NCBI RefSeq assembly: GCF_024166365.1
Contig: NC_064830.1
Coordinates: 92,248,968 to 92,312,967, forward strand
Direction of reading: 5' to 3'
Source: Elephas maximus indicus
Lineage: Eukaryota > Chordata > Mammalia > Proboscidea > Elephantidae
Length of the DNA stretch: 64,000 bases
Below are positions 14,824 through 25,828 of the stretch, one piece after another. Positions within the stretch are counted from its first letter, which is position 1. Each line of letters starts with the position of its first letter. Both the position numbers and the translations under genes were made by a program. The notes beneath the pieces are model-generated. The model did no database searches. It was not told the origin of the DNA and was given only the letters and a program-made list of their open reading frames with translations.

Positions 14824-15841
14824 GAATTTGGTACCAAGAGAGTGGGGTGCTGTTCTAACAGATACCTAAAATGTGGAAGCAGTTTTGAAACTGTGAATTG
14901 GTAAATTCACAGAGAACCAGCAGCAGCAGAGAAGTTACAATGGTAGAGAAGTGGCAGCAGCAGAGAAGCGGCAGCAGCAGAATCAGAAGACCTGCACCAG
15001 CCAGTGCTGAAGCAGACCCTTGGAGCGAGAGAACTGAGTGCCTGCATGTCTGGAGTGGGGTGCTCCCAGACACTTATCAGTGGATCTAGGCTTGCCAACC
15101 CATGGAACAAGAGAGCTGAGTGCTTGTGCGCTGGATACTTCCTGGCAGAGTGGGGTGCCTCTAGGCACTTATCAGTGGAGCTATAGAGCTTTGGAACACT
15201 TGCCCCAGCAGGGCAGATGTGGGTGTGAGGCCTGAGGAGCCGAGAGGCCAAGAAACCAGGAAGCAGAAGCTGAAGAGACAAGGAACACAGGAAGCCGAGC
15301 TGCCTCAGTCTCCACAGGTACGGCTAGGACCTCTGGAGTTTGAAAGGGTGGAGCCATGGCCTGTGGTGTTTCTAAGGGTAGAGTCACCACTCAGATGGAC
15401 TAGGATAATGTTGCACCTGAAGCCAAGGGAGCAGAGTTACTGTCCCAGTGGGCCTGGAAGGCAGAGCTGAAGCCTCCACTCAGAACCCAGAGAGTGTGGC
15501 CAATACCGGGAGCCTGGAGGGCAGGGTCATTGTGTGAATGATCTCAGAGAACAGAGGATTATTTTCAAGACTTGAGGGCTAATATAATGTGTTCTAGTGA
15601 CTTGCTTGCTGCCTGTTATCCCTTCTTTTCCTCCAGTTTCCCCCATTTGTAATGGAAATGTCTAGCTCGTGCCTGTTCTGCCATTGTACCTTTGGAAGCA
15701 GATAACTTGCATTCTAGATTTCACAGATGAGGAGGAATTTTTGAATTTTGGACTTAGAGTTAAGACTTTCGTTATGATATGATGGGATGAATATGTTCAG
15801 CATGTTGCAAGGATGTGATTTTTTGGGGCCAAAGGGTGGTA
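14824..15841 (+). mobile_element. internal region of MaLR-like provirus
   Basis: About 1 kb. The start resembles MaLR internal sequence, and the middle carries CAG-rich repeats ('cagcagcagagaagttac') and two diverged copies of 'ggggtgc...ggcacttatcagtgga' near 15055 and 15150. No gag or pol frame is recognisable. Related stretches occur at 27590-28130 and 40110-40855. Confidence 0.75.
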
Positions 15842-16347
15842 TGTCATGGACTGGATTTTGTCCCCCGAAACGTGTATATCAATTTGGCTGGGCCATGATT
15901 CCCAGTATTGTATGGTTGTCCCCCATTGTGTGATTGTAATTTTATGTTAAAGAGGATTAGGGTGGGATTGTAACACCCTTACTAAGGTCACATCCTTGAA
16001 CCAATGTAAAGGAAGTTTCCCTGGAGTGTGGGCTGCACGACCTTTTATCTAACAAGGGATTAAAGGAAAGGGAAGCAAGCAGAGGGTTGGGGACTTCAAA
16101 CCACCAAGAAATCAGTGTGGGGAGCAGAGCTCATCCTTTGGACCTGGGGTCCCTGCGTGGAGAAACTGCTTAACCAGGGGAACGTTGAGGACAAGGACAT
16201 TCCTCCAGAGCTGAGGGAGAGAGAAAGCCCTCCCCAAGAGTTGAATTTGGACTTTTAGCCTACTTTACTGTGAGGAAATAGATTTCTCTTTTTTAAAGCC
16301 ATCCACCTGTGGTATTTCTGTTACAGCAGCGCAAGATGACTAAGACA
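15842..16347 (+). mobile_element. 3' LTR of MaLR-like provirus
   Basis: 506 bp, TG...CA ends (tgtcatggactgg ... gatgactaagaca). It is followed by ttggg, the same five bases that precede the 5' LTR. Confidence 0.88.
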
Positions 16348-16479
16348 TTGGGCATGCATTCTTTTTAAAGAGATAAGAACCACTGTTAAAGGGTTCTTTC
16401 TTTCAGTTGTCTTCTAGGCCGGCCTCTATTTAATACACTTGAGATTCTGTACACTAGACTAGTTGTTTGCTCTGTTGTG

Positions 16480-16885
16480 TTGTTGCTGTTAGATGCCATT
16501 GAGTCAGTTGGTTCTGACTCTTAGCAACACTGTGCACAACAGAATGAAACACTGCCCAGTCTGTGCTATCCTCACAATTGTTGTTATGTTTGAGCCCATC
16601 ATTCCAGCCACTGAGTCAATCCATTTTGTTGAGAGTTTTCTTGTTTTTCGATGACCTTCTAATTTACCAAGCATGATGTCCTTCTCCAGGGACTGGTCCC
16701 TTCTGATAACATATCTGTAGTATGTAAAACAAAGTCTTGCCGTCCTTGCTTCCAAGGAGCATTCTGGCTGTACGTCTTTCAAGACAGATTTGTTCTTTCT
16801 TCTGGCAGTCCATAGTACATTCAATATTCTTTGCCACCACCATAATTCAAAGGCGTCAATTCTTCTTCCATCTTCCTTATTCTCT
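16480..16885 (-). mobile_element. RTE 3' fragment
   Basis: 'tgttgttgctgttagatgcc' through 'accaagcatgatgtccttct' and 'caaagacagatttg'-like order to 'attcaaaggcgtcaattctt'. This is the RTE 3' end in reverse. Confidence 0.85.
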
Positions 16886-17576
16886 AACTGGTGGGAAAAT
16901 GGAGCCACAGAGCATGGCTGCGGTGTTGGAAGCAGAAGCCAGGATCTTGGGGACTTATGGATCAGCCACTGCTCCCAACCCTGTGAGGCGAGAGCCTTTT
17001 CTGCTCTCCTTTTCTGTCCCCAGACCCCCTCCTCTCTCCTGTCTCTACTCTCCAGGCCCCTCAGTTACTCTCTGTCTTGGACTCTGTTCTCAGGTCTGTC
17101 CTGGGTGGGGTAAGTGGGGGTGCTTGTTCAGTCTTTGCAGGAGCAGAGGGTGAACAGGGTTTGAAAGGAAGGCTGTAGGCAGAGAGAGGAAGACAGAGGC
17201 CAAGAGGCAGGGGCAGGAAAGGTTCCGGAGCCTGGCTGGCCCCCAGAGGGCAGGGTTGCCCCTGAGCAGAGAGAGAGAAGTTGGCTGGCTAGGGTGAGAG
17301 CGGCCCCCAGATAGTGCAGCCTTTCCTGGAGCCTCAGCAGCTCTCCCAGCCCCACTTCCACTGCCATGAGTGGCCTGTCCCTAACACCTACTATGAGGTC
17401 TCCTGTGTCTCCCAGCCAGAAAGAGCTCCCTTTTCCCTCCCTGCCCTCTCCATCCCCTGTTATGCTCCCTCCACTCTCACCTACCTTCTCTCTGTCCAGG
17501 GAGGCCATACCAGGTCTCTGGGCTTCACTCCTCAATCCACTGCTCTGTCAGTTTTCACCACAGTGAGGTCCCTGCC
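16886..17576. other. unique intergenic sequence, Ser/Pro-rich plus-strand frame
   Basis: GC-moderate, transposon-free sequence between an RTE fragment and the start of the Thr/Ser-rich relic. A short plus-strand frame at 17366-17566 is Ser/Pro-rich. A branch/acceptor-like CTCTCTGTCCAG occurs near 17500. No gene is assigned. It could be the 5' part of the mucin relic. Confidence 0.35.
17237..17255 (+). promoter_or_regulatory. CTCF-like site
   Basis: TGGCCCCCAGAGGGCAGGG matches 17 of 19 positions of the CTCF core pattern. It has the same orientation as the site at 9064. Confidence 0.5.
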
Positions 17577-17784
17577 TTGATCAAGCCTAAGCTGCCCTTT
17601 GTGCTACAGTCACCCTCCACCCCCACTGCCATGTTTCCTAGACCTGTCAGGACAGTATTAGTTCCTCTCACTGTCACCAGGGTCATCACTACCCCTTCAC
17701 CACCATGTTCCTGTCACAGTGGCTGTTGTGGTCACTTATTTTGTCCACACCCCAGCCCCGCACGACCGCTTCGCTCACATCTCG

Positions 17785-18264
17785 TGTGGTAGGTTGATTA
17801 ATGGCTTCCGAAGGATACCAACGTTTGAATTCCCCGAAACTTGTTTATGTGTTTCCTTACGTGGTAATAGGGACTTTGCAGATGTGACTAAGTTAAGGAT
17901 CTTGGATGGGGATATTGTCCTGGACTATCTGGGTGGGCCCAGTGTAATTATGAGTGCCCTCATAAGAGGAAGGCAGAGTAGATTTGACTGCAAAAGAGGA
18001 GAAGGTGATGTGAGATGGAAGCAGTGATGGAAGTGACGCAGCCAGGAGGGAAGGAATGCTGGCAGCCTCTAGAAGTTGGAAGAGGCAAAGAAACAGATTC
18101 TCCCCTGGAGACTCCAGGAAGAACCATCCCTACCAACACCTCGATTTTAGCCCTGTGACACTTATTTTGGACTTCTGACCTCAAGAACTGTAGGAGAATA
18201 CATTTGTGTTTTAAGTCACTAGGTTTGTGGTAATTTGTTACAGCAGCAATAGGAAACTAATGCA
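17785..18264 (+). mobile_element. MLT1/MST-like LTR inside the mucin relic
   Basis: Order typical of an MaLR LTR: 'gggactttgcagatgtgact', 'ctgggtgggcccagtgtaat', then 'gtggtaatttgttacagcag' and 'aactaatgca'. The flanks tctcg and tctgg may be an eroded 5-bp target duplication. Confidence 0.7.
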
Positions 18265-18458
18265 TCTGGTAAGAGAGGGACCAGCCTTCCTGCAAGCTGG
18301 ACACTTTCCTCTGATTTTGCTTGTATTGACAGTCCCACTTCTTCCTCCAGACCCTATCAGTTAACTATCACAAAACAGACCTACCCCTGCTTCTACAACA
18401 GCCACTCTCCACCATTTCCGAAAAGACCCCTGATTCCAGCAATGCTTCCCCCATTTCT

Positions 18459-21400
18459 TTTTCTTTTTAAAAATCTTTTTGAATTTTATTATGAAAGACA
18501 TCCTTCTTATTTTTTAAATTTTTTAATTTGTTTTTGTTGTTAAGAATATACACAGCAAAACATATACCAATTCAACAGTTTCTACATGTATATTGATTAC
18601 ATTCAGTGACATTGATTACATTCTTTGACTTGTACGACTAGTCTCATCCTCCTTTTCTGAGTTGTTCCTCCTCTGTTAACATAAAATCACTGTTCCCCTA
18701 AGGTTTCTATCTAATCTTTCGAGTTGCTCTTGTCAATTTGATCCCATATAGATAGTGCTTAAAAGAGCATCACGCAGTAATTTAGTTAAGCTAAAGTATT
18801 GTTTGGTTTTAAAAAGACTTCAGGGGATATTTTTGCTTTAAGGTTCAAAGATTATCTCAGGGCAGTAGTTTCAGGGGTTCGTATGGCTTCAATGCCTCCA
18901 GAAAGCCTGGAGTCCATGAAAATCTGAATTTCTGTTTTGCATTTCTCCCCTTTTGATTAGGATTCTTCTATAGACTCTTCCATCAAAATGTTCAGAATGG
19001 TAGCCAGGCACCATCCAGTTCTTCTGGTCTCATGGCAGAGAAGGCAGTTGTTCATGGAGGCAGTTAGCCACACATTCCATTTCCTCCTCCTATTCCTGAC
19101 TCTCCTTCCTCTGTTGCTCTTGGCAAATAGAAACCAAGTGTTGTGCCTTGGATGACTACTCTGTTGCAAGATTTTAAGACCCCAGACACTACTCAATGAA
19201 CTAGGAGGTGGAACAGAAGCACTAAACACATTTCATGAGATGTCCCATGAAACCATGACCCTAAACCTCCAAACCAAGGAACCAAATCCTATGAATGTTT
19301 GGTTGTACATAAACAGCTTCAGCAGCTACTCTTTTCTTTTTTTGTCATTGTTATAAATATATCTATCACACAATTTTTGTCAATTTAACTTTTTACAGGT
19401 GTATAGCTTATTGACAGCCTTTAAAATATTTGGCTGTGCAACCTTACCTTCAATTAATGCAAGCTTTCCATCACTCTAAACTGAAACTCAGTTCTCCATA
19501 ACCAATAATAACCCTCCTTTTCCCCCTACCTTCCATGACTCGTAACCACTAATAAATTTCGATCTCCATATATTTACATTTTCTTGCTTTTTTATAAAAG
19601 TGAGGTCATACAGCGTTTGACCTTTTGTGATTTTCTTATTTTAGTATAATGTCTTCAAGCTCCATCCATATCGTAGAATGTATCAAGACTTCATTTCTGC
19701 TACTGGCTGATTAGTATTCCCTTGTATGTATGTACTACATTTTGTTTATCCGTTTATTTGTTGATGGGCATTTAAATTGTTTCCACCTTTTATAGTGCTG
19801 CAGTAAACATTGGTGTACAAGTCTCTGTTTGAGTCTCTGCTTTCAAGTCTTTTGGGTATATACCTAGGAAAATTGCTGGGCCTTAAGGTAGTTCTAGGAG
19901 CCCTGGTGGCGTCGTTGTTAAGATCTCAGCTGCTAACCAAAAGGTCGACAGTTCAAATCCACCAGCTGCTCCTTGGAAATCCTATGGGGCAGTTCTACTC
20001 TGTCCGATAGGGTCACTATGAGTTGGAGCTGACTTGATGGCACCTAACAACAACAACTACAACAACGTGGTAGTTCTATTTTTAGTTTTTTGAGGAAGCA
20101 CTACATTATTTTCCACAATGGTTGTACTATTTTGCATTTCCACCAGCAATGGGTAAGAGTTCCAATTCCCCCACAGCCTTGCCAGCATTTGTTGTTCTCT
20201 GTTTTTTTTTAAATCTTAGCCATCCTAGTGGGAATGAAATGGTATCTTATTGTGGTTTTGATTTGCATCTTTCTGATGGCTAATGACATTGAGCATCTTC
20301 TCATGTGTTTGGTGGCCATTTGAATGTCCTCTTTGGTAAAATGTCTATTCAAGTCCTTTGCTCATTTAATGACTGAATTATTTGTCTTTTTGTTGTTAAA
20401 TTGTTGAAGTTTCATGTATATTCATTATTTGATTCTTATCTGATATGTGATTTCTGAAGATATTCTCCCAGTCTGCAGCTTATCTTTTCACTTTTTTGGT
20501 AAAGTCTTTTGATGAACAGAAGTTTTTAATTTTTATGAGGCCTCATTTATTTATTTTGTCTTTTACTATTTGTGCTTTTGTTATTATATTAGATAATCCA
20601 TTGTTAAAAGCTAGGCCTGACAGTGTTGCACCTGCATTTTCTTCTAAGGATTTTATTTAATCGCACACTTAGGTCTTTAATCCATTTTGAATTTGCTTTT
20701 CAGTGTGGTGTGAGGCATGGATCCTGTTTCATTTTTCTTCACCTCGAAATCCAGTTTCCTCAACACTATGTATTGAGGACACTCTTCTTTTCCCATCGTA
20801 TGGACTTAGCACTCTTGTAAAAAATCAGTTATTTTCTGGACTCTCAATTCTATTCCGTTGTTCTGTGTGTCTACTGTTATACCAGCACCAGGCTCTTGAT
20901 TACTGTAGTTGTATAATGTGTTTTAAAATCAGGAAGTGTGAGTTTTCCTACTTTGTTCTTCCCTTTCAACATTGCTTTAGCTATTTGAGGCCTCTTGCTG
21001 TTCCATATGAAGTTAAGGATTGGTTTTTCTATTCTGTAAAGAAGGCTGTTGGAATTTTGATTAGGATTGCGTTGAGTCTATAGAGTCTTCCAATCCATGA
21101 ACATGGAACATCTTTCCATTTATTTAAGTCTTCTTTAATCTCTTTCAGCAGTGTTTTGTAATTTTTATCGTATAAGTCCTTCACATCCTGGTTCAGTTTA
21201 TTCCTAGGTATTTTATTCTCTTAGATGCTATTGTAAATGAATTGCTTCCCTCATTTCTCTTTCAGATTTTTCATTGCTAGTGTATAGAAACCCAACTGAT
21301 TTTTGTGTGTTGACCTTGTACTCTGCCATTTTGCTAAATTCCTCTATTAGCTCTATAAGTTTTCTTGTGGACTGTTTGCGATTTTCTGTAAATAGATCAT

Positions 21401-21843
21401 GCCATCAGAGAATAGAGATAATTTTACTTCTTCTTTTCAAATCTGAATACCTTTTATTTATTTATTGTCTTATTGCTCTGGCTAGGACTTCTAATACAAT
21501 AGTCAGTAGAAGTGGTAAGAGCAGGTACCCTTACCTTGTTCCCAATTTTAAGGGGAAAGCTCAGTCTTTCTCCTTTAAGTATAATGCTGGCTGTTGGCTT
21601 TTCACATATGCCCTGAATCATATTGAAGAATTTCCCTCTTTTTCCAATCTTCTTCAGGGCTTTCATGAAGAAAGGGTGTTGGATTTTATCAAATGCTTTT
21701 TCTGTATCCATAGAGATTATCATGTGGTTCTTTTCCTTTGTTCTATTGATGTGGTATATTATGTTGATCGATTTTCTAATGTTGAATCATCCCTGCATCC
21801 CTGGAATAAATGTCACTTGGTCATGCTGTATGACGTTTTTTCC
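18459..21843 (-). mobile_element. L1, reverse, 5'-truncated
   Basis: About 3.2 kb of L1 without its SINE. It has a 3' UTR with 'acacagcaaaacatatacca', then the ORF2 3' region in reverse ('tttgatttgcatctttctga') to 'cctgcatccctggaataaat'. The flanking 14-bp repeat cttcccccatttct (18445-18458 and 21844-21857) is a perfect target duplication. ORF2 is broken. Confidence 0.93.
19897..20068 (+). mobile_element. AfroSINE nested in L1
   Basis: Complete head and tail. The target duplication ggtagttcta is at 19887-19896 and 20069-20078. The tail 'cacctaacaacaacaactac' is of the RTE type. Confidence 0.95.
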
Positions 21844-22265
21844 CTTCCCCCATTTCTGCCTACATGGAAACCAGGCTAAATCTGTCACGATCTCATTCTC
21901 CAGTGCTGTCAAGAGAAAAATTACCCCTCTTTCTTTCATGACTCCTCTCCCCATCTCTGGTAACAGGAGCTGTCCTCTCCTCCACCGTGACCCTTTCCCC
22001 AATCCACGATCACACCTCCTCCATCCTTCTCACATGTAACCCTTTCCATCAATTCTGTCAATTCAGGGGCACCTCATTCTCAGCTATTCCCCACTTTCGC
22101 CAACACAGAAAACACACTGACCTACAAAACCTATCCTCACTCTTTCTACAAATCGTTCCTCTACCTCCGAGAAGGGAAGGATGACTTCTTCTAGCATGAC
22201 TCCTTTTTGCCTTTGCCAATGCAGGATACCTACACTATTTCTTTTTATGATCCCTTTTCCCACCT

Positions 22266-22418
22266 TGGAGCCCTGGTGGTCCAGTGGTTAAGAGCTCGAC
22301 TGCTAACCAGAAGATCAACAGTTCAAATCTAACAGCTGCTCTTTGGAAAACCTAGAGGGCAGTTCTACTCTGCTATGAGTTAGAATTGACTCAAAAGCAT
22401 CGGGTTTTGAGTTTTTTC
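22266..22418 (+). mobile_element. AfroSINE inside the mucin relic
   Basis: 'ggagccctggtggtccagtg' to 'agcatcgggttttgag'. It has an internal deletion in the body. Flanks 'cccacctt' and 'ccccaccttt' support a target duplication within a mucin repeat unit. Confidence 0.9.
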
Positions 22419-22754
22419 CCCACCTTTGGCAATATAGGAACCATCCATGCTATTTCTTTTTATGATGCCTTTTCTCACCTTTTGGCGATAAAAGAACGAC
22501 CCATCTTTCCACCGTATCTCTTCATTCTGCTAATATGTCAATCACCAGTTTGCCCATCACCCCACCCTCTACCCACAGGGGACAACACAGGGGACTGCCC
22601 TGTTTCTAAAACAATCACTACCCCAAACTTCCAGAAACATAAAAACAAACAAACCCCACATCTCACATGACATGTCCTTCCCATCTGCCAATATGAGGAT
22701 CACTCCACTTCTTCCATGACCCACTCTTTCTTTTATTTCAACTCAGGAATCACA

Positions 22755-23290
22755 CTGTTGGGAAAATGAGAGAGCAACCTTCTGATCCCCATTTCTGCCT
22801 TATTAGAAGCCTCGAAACATTCCCTGATAATGGAGGCTGGGAACTGAGTTTCTTTCTCTCTCCCAATTTCTTCTCCTTATCCGGGAGCCTCCCTCCCTCT
22901 TCTGGGCACCCAGTAACTTTATCTGTTTTGCTCATGTGTGGGCACTATATGGCACTTGGCCAACCACATTTCTGTATCTGTTCCTGGTGGGGAAGGAAGG
23001 AGGTCCTCACCTACAGCACAAGAGGTTTGCACGCAGAACACCAGTCTTGCGTTGGCTGCGAGAAGTGACTTGCTGGCTATGGGGGACCAGTGCTACTATT
23101 GAGGCTGACCTTGCTCTGTCTCTTCTCTATGTGAGTAAAATGTTGCTCCATCCAATGCCTGTGTGTCAGTCATGCTTTTGTTGGTGCGCCCAGACCTTGG
23201 ACTTTGGCTCCACAGTTTGGTGCTGTGAGTTGGCAGAGCAGGTAAGGTTGACACACACTAACATCTTTCAAGTTACTTTATTCTACAAAT
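22755..23290 (+). mobile_element. ERV LTR-like element
   Basis: Starts tgttgggaaaatgaga. It later has 'gtgagtaaaatgttgctcc' and ends 'ggactttggctccaca', followed by 'gtttggtgctgtgagttggc', which resembles the region just after a class I LTR. The class and right limit are uncertain. Confidence 0.45.
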
Positions 23291-24146
23291 GCCCATATAA
23301 GACCGTCTGAAATTCTTCCCCCCACCTCTGCTTACTCAGAGACACTTCAGTTTCTTCCACATCTTCCTTCAATGATACCAACTAAGAAATCACACTTACT
23401 TCTATAGTGACCCCTTCTCTAACTTTCCCAAAACAGGAGAGATGCTTTCTACAGCTGTGACCTTGCTCTTCCGCTCTGCTAATTTCTACATCTTCACCCA
23501 ACTCTGAAAAACAGGGCCATACTACTATGCTTCCCTTTACCTGTGTCCCAATACTGGGGCCACCCTCCACCCCACCCTGCTTGGTTCCAGACATCTTTCT
23601 CTCTCCTTGCCACTCCTGCAACCGCCCCTTATTCCTCAGGAATATTTTCCCATATTTCTTCCAACATTTTCTAGGATCCGTTCCACAGATGACACTACCT
23701 GAATAACCCTTCTTTCCCAACCCTTTCTCCACTTCTACTGCCTTGTGAAGACTAGACAGGATCCCCTGAATCAGACCTGTCCTACACTTCTGCCAAAACA
23801 GGATCCAACCCAATATGTATAATCACTCCTTCCAATGACTGTGCCAATTCAGAGATGCACCCCAACTTCCACCATGACCTATGTGTCTAACTCTTACACT
23901 ACAGGACAGTTTTTCTTTTTAGCTTGAGCCTGTCCTCAACTTTTGTCAACAAAGGAATCTTACCTGTCTTATCTGTTCCCACATATTCCAACACAGTGAC
24001 CTCTCCAATGTCTTCAGTGACCCCTTCCTCCACAGCTGGCAATACAGGAATATCCTTGATTCCTCCATTTCTTCTTCCACCATGTCTGTTTATCCAGGAA
24101 TCAATCTGGCTTCTACCATCAGTTCTGCCAATTCAGGGAACACCCC

Positions 24147-24908
24147 TGCCTTAGTTTGCTAGTGCTGCTGTAACACAAATACCACAAATGAGTGGCTTTA
24201 AAGAACAGAAATTTATTTTCTCACAGTTCTGGAGGACAAAAGTCCAAATCAGGGTCTTGGCTGTGTCAAATTTTTCCTTGTACTGGATATTCTTTGGTTC
24301 CCTGGCGTTCCTTGTAGATGATCTTTACATGGAGTCTGTCTTCTGTGTATGAATGTGTGCGCGAGCAGATGTGTGTACACACGCCTCTGCATCTAATGTG
24401 CTCTTTTTATAACTCAGAAGTGATTAAGTTTAGAACACACTGGTATTAACATAACAAATAAAACCTTATTTCCAAACAGAATTACATCCACAGGTATAAA
24501 AACCCATTGCCGTCGAGTTGATTCCGACTTATAGTGACCCTATAGGACATAGTAGAACTGCCCCATAGAGTTTCCAAGGAGCGCCTGGTGGGTTTGAATG
24601 GCCGACCTTTTGGTTAGCAGCTGTAGCTCGTAACCACTATGCCACCAGGGTTTCCCCACAAATATAACCCCCCCCCCCCAAAAAAAAAACCAAACCCATC
24701 ACTGTAGATTCCAACTCATAGCTACCCTACAGGAGAGAGTGGAACTGCCCCATCGGGTTTCCAAGGAGTGGCTGGTGGATGCAAACTGATGACCTTTTGG
24801 TTAGCAGCCAAATGCTTAATCATTGTGCCACCAGGGTCATTATGAGTTGGAATTGACTCAATGGCAATGAGTTCCACAGGTACAGGGGACATGATTCAAT
24901 TCATAACA
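24147..24908 (-). mobile_element. MLT1-like LTR, reverse, with two SINEs inside
   Basis: Starts tgccttagtttgctagtgct (the reverse of the usual LTR end) and ends 'gattcaattcataaca'. The 5-bp target duplication acccc is at 24142-24146 and 24909-24913. Removing the LTR restores one mucin repeat unit of about 49 bp. Confidence 0.8.
24497..24872 (-). mobile_element. compound AfroSINE: two reverse copies and a tail fragment
   Basis: Reverse copies at 24497-24655 and about 24688-24837, then a 30-bp plus-oriented tail ('tcattatgagttggaattga'). The whole block is bounded by tccacaggta at 24487-24496 and 24873-24882, so it behaves as a single insertion or as a SINE in a SINE. Confidence 0.85.
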
Positions 24909-25022
24909 ACCCCTACTTCCCTCCTACCTGTTTCCCACCTTTGCAAACACAGGGAATCCCTACTTCTATTACAATCCTTGTCCCGCCTCTGCCAAAAAAA
25001 TGATTCTCATCTTCCCTGTTTA

Positions 25023-25479
25023 TTGGTTAGGATTCAGTTCAGCTGCGTGAGACTGAAAATTAAACAAAAATGGCTTAAATGAGAAACTGATTTCTCTCTT
25101 ACATTAAATAGACTCAGCAGCAGGCTATGCAGAGTTGGCATGGTGCCCAGGGACCAGACAGACTCCTTACACAGACTCCTTACACAGACTCTCGTTGCTC
25201 CACCATCTTCAGCATGTGACTTCTATTGCATGGTGTAAGATGGCTACTGGACCATCAGCCATCACATCTGCATTCCAGTCAGCAGGAAGGAGGAAGGGCA
25301 TACCCTAACCCTGTGAGCATGTTCCTCAGAAGCTGTACACACAGCACTTGGACTTATATCCCTTTGGCCAGAACTTAATCCTAAGGTCCTAGGTGGCTAT
25401 GATGGAAGTTCAGAGATGTAGTATTTGTTCTGGGTGACTGGGTGCCCATCTAAAATTTGGTTGTTCTAATACAAACGAG
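25023..25479. repeat. old interspersed repeat, family unresolved
   Basis: 'tattggttaggattcagttc ... gatggaagttcagagatg ... actgggtgcccatctaaaat' has the layout of an ancient mammalian repeat. A local duplication 'cagactccttaca' occurs twice near 25165-25195. Confidence 0.35.
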
Positions 25480-25760
25480 GGGGTAGTGCTGGCTCAGTGG
25501 TAGAACTCTCACCTTCCATGTGGGAGACCTGGGTTCGATTCCTGACCAATGCACCTCATAGGCAGCCACCACCTGTCCTTCAGTGGAGGCTTGGATGTTG
25601 CTATGACACTGAACAGATTTCAGCAGAGCTTCTAGACTAAGATGCACTAGGAAGAAAGCCCTCTCATTCACTTCAGAAAAATCAGCCAGTGAAAACCGTG
25701 TAGTCGCCATGAGTGGGGGCAACTTGACAGCTGGTAACAACAGTAACAACAACCAACAAT
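25480..25760 (+). mobile_element. AfroSINE subfamily with a different tRNA head
   Basis: 'gtgctggctcagtggtagaa' (A box) and 'gggttcgattcc' (B box), then a longer body, and an RTE-type end 'gccatgagtgggggcaactt' with 'aacaacagtaacaac'. The head differs from the common type. Confidence 0.8.
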
Positions 25761-25828
25761 ACTCAGGAAGAAAGGGGAGCAGATGCTGGGTGGGGGGGAC
25801 AACCTCCACTTCTCTCATGAACACCCCC

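Larger units (their letters stand above)
12061..16347 (+). mobile_element. MaLR-like provirus, complete with both LTRs
   Basis: A non-autonomous endogenous retroelement. The 5' LTR (12061-14823) is split by an RTE. The internal part starts 'aatttggtaccaagagagtg', typical of MaLR internal regions, and ends at a purine tract (ggggccaaagggtgg) before the 3' LTR. The outer flanks ttggg (12056-12060 and 16348-16352) are a 5-bp target duplication. No coding capacity was seen. Confidence 0.85.
17577..25022 (+). pseudogene. decayed membrane-mucin tandem-repeat exon (MUC3-like), interrupted
   Basis: Host pieces at 17577-17784, 18265-18458, 21858-22265, 22419-22754, 23310-24146 and 24909-25022 share a degenerate unit. 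Its best reading is GTTPTSSMTPSPTSANT, 17 residues or 51 bp. Unit starts at 23385, 23435, 23995, 24046, 24096 and 24951 show steps of 50, 51, 50 and 49 where undamaged, and 39-42 where shortened. The best-kept stretch reads SPMSSVTPSSTAGNTGIS at 23996-24050. Stop codons and indels are frequent, so it is not translated as a whole. Human MUC3A, next to ACHE and on the same relative strand, has 17-residue Thr/Ser repeats. Insertions by L1, LTRs and SINEs split the array. Confidence 0.65.

Noticed and set aside
21274-21879. 201-codon plus-strand frame as a gene
   Set aside because: It is the antisense of L1 ORF2; the reverse strand shows L1 protein motifs.
23953-24141. CRISPR-like array, because of regular spacing near 50 bp
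   Set aside because: The units are diverged direct repeats with no constant repeat/variable spacer pattern, in mammalian DNA.
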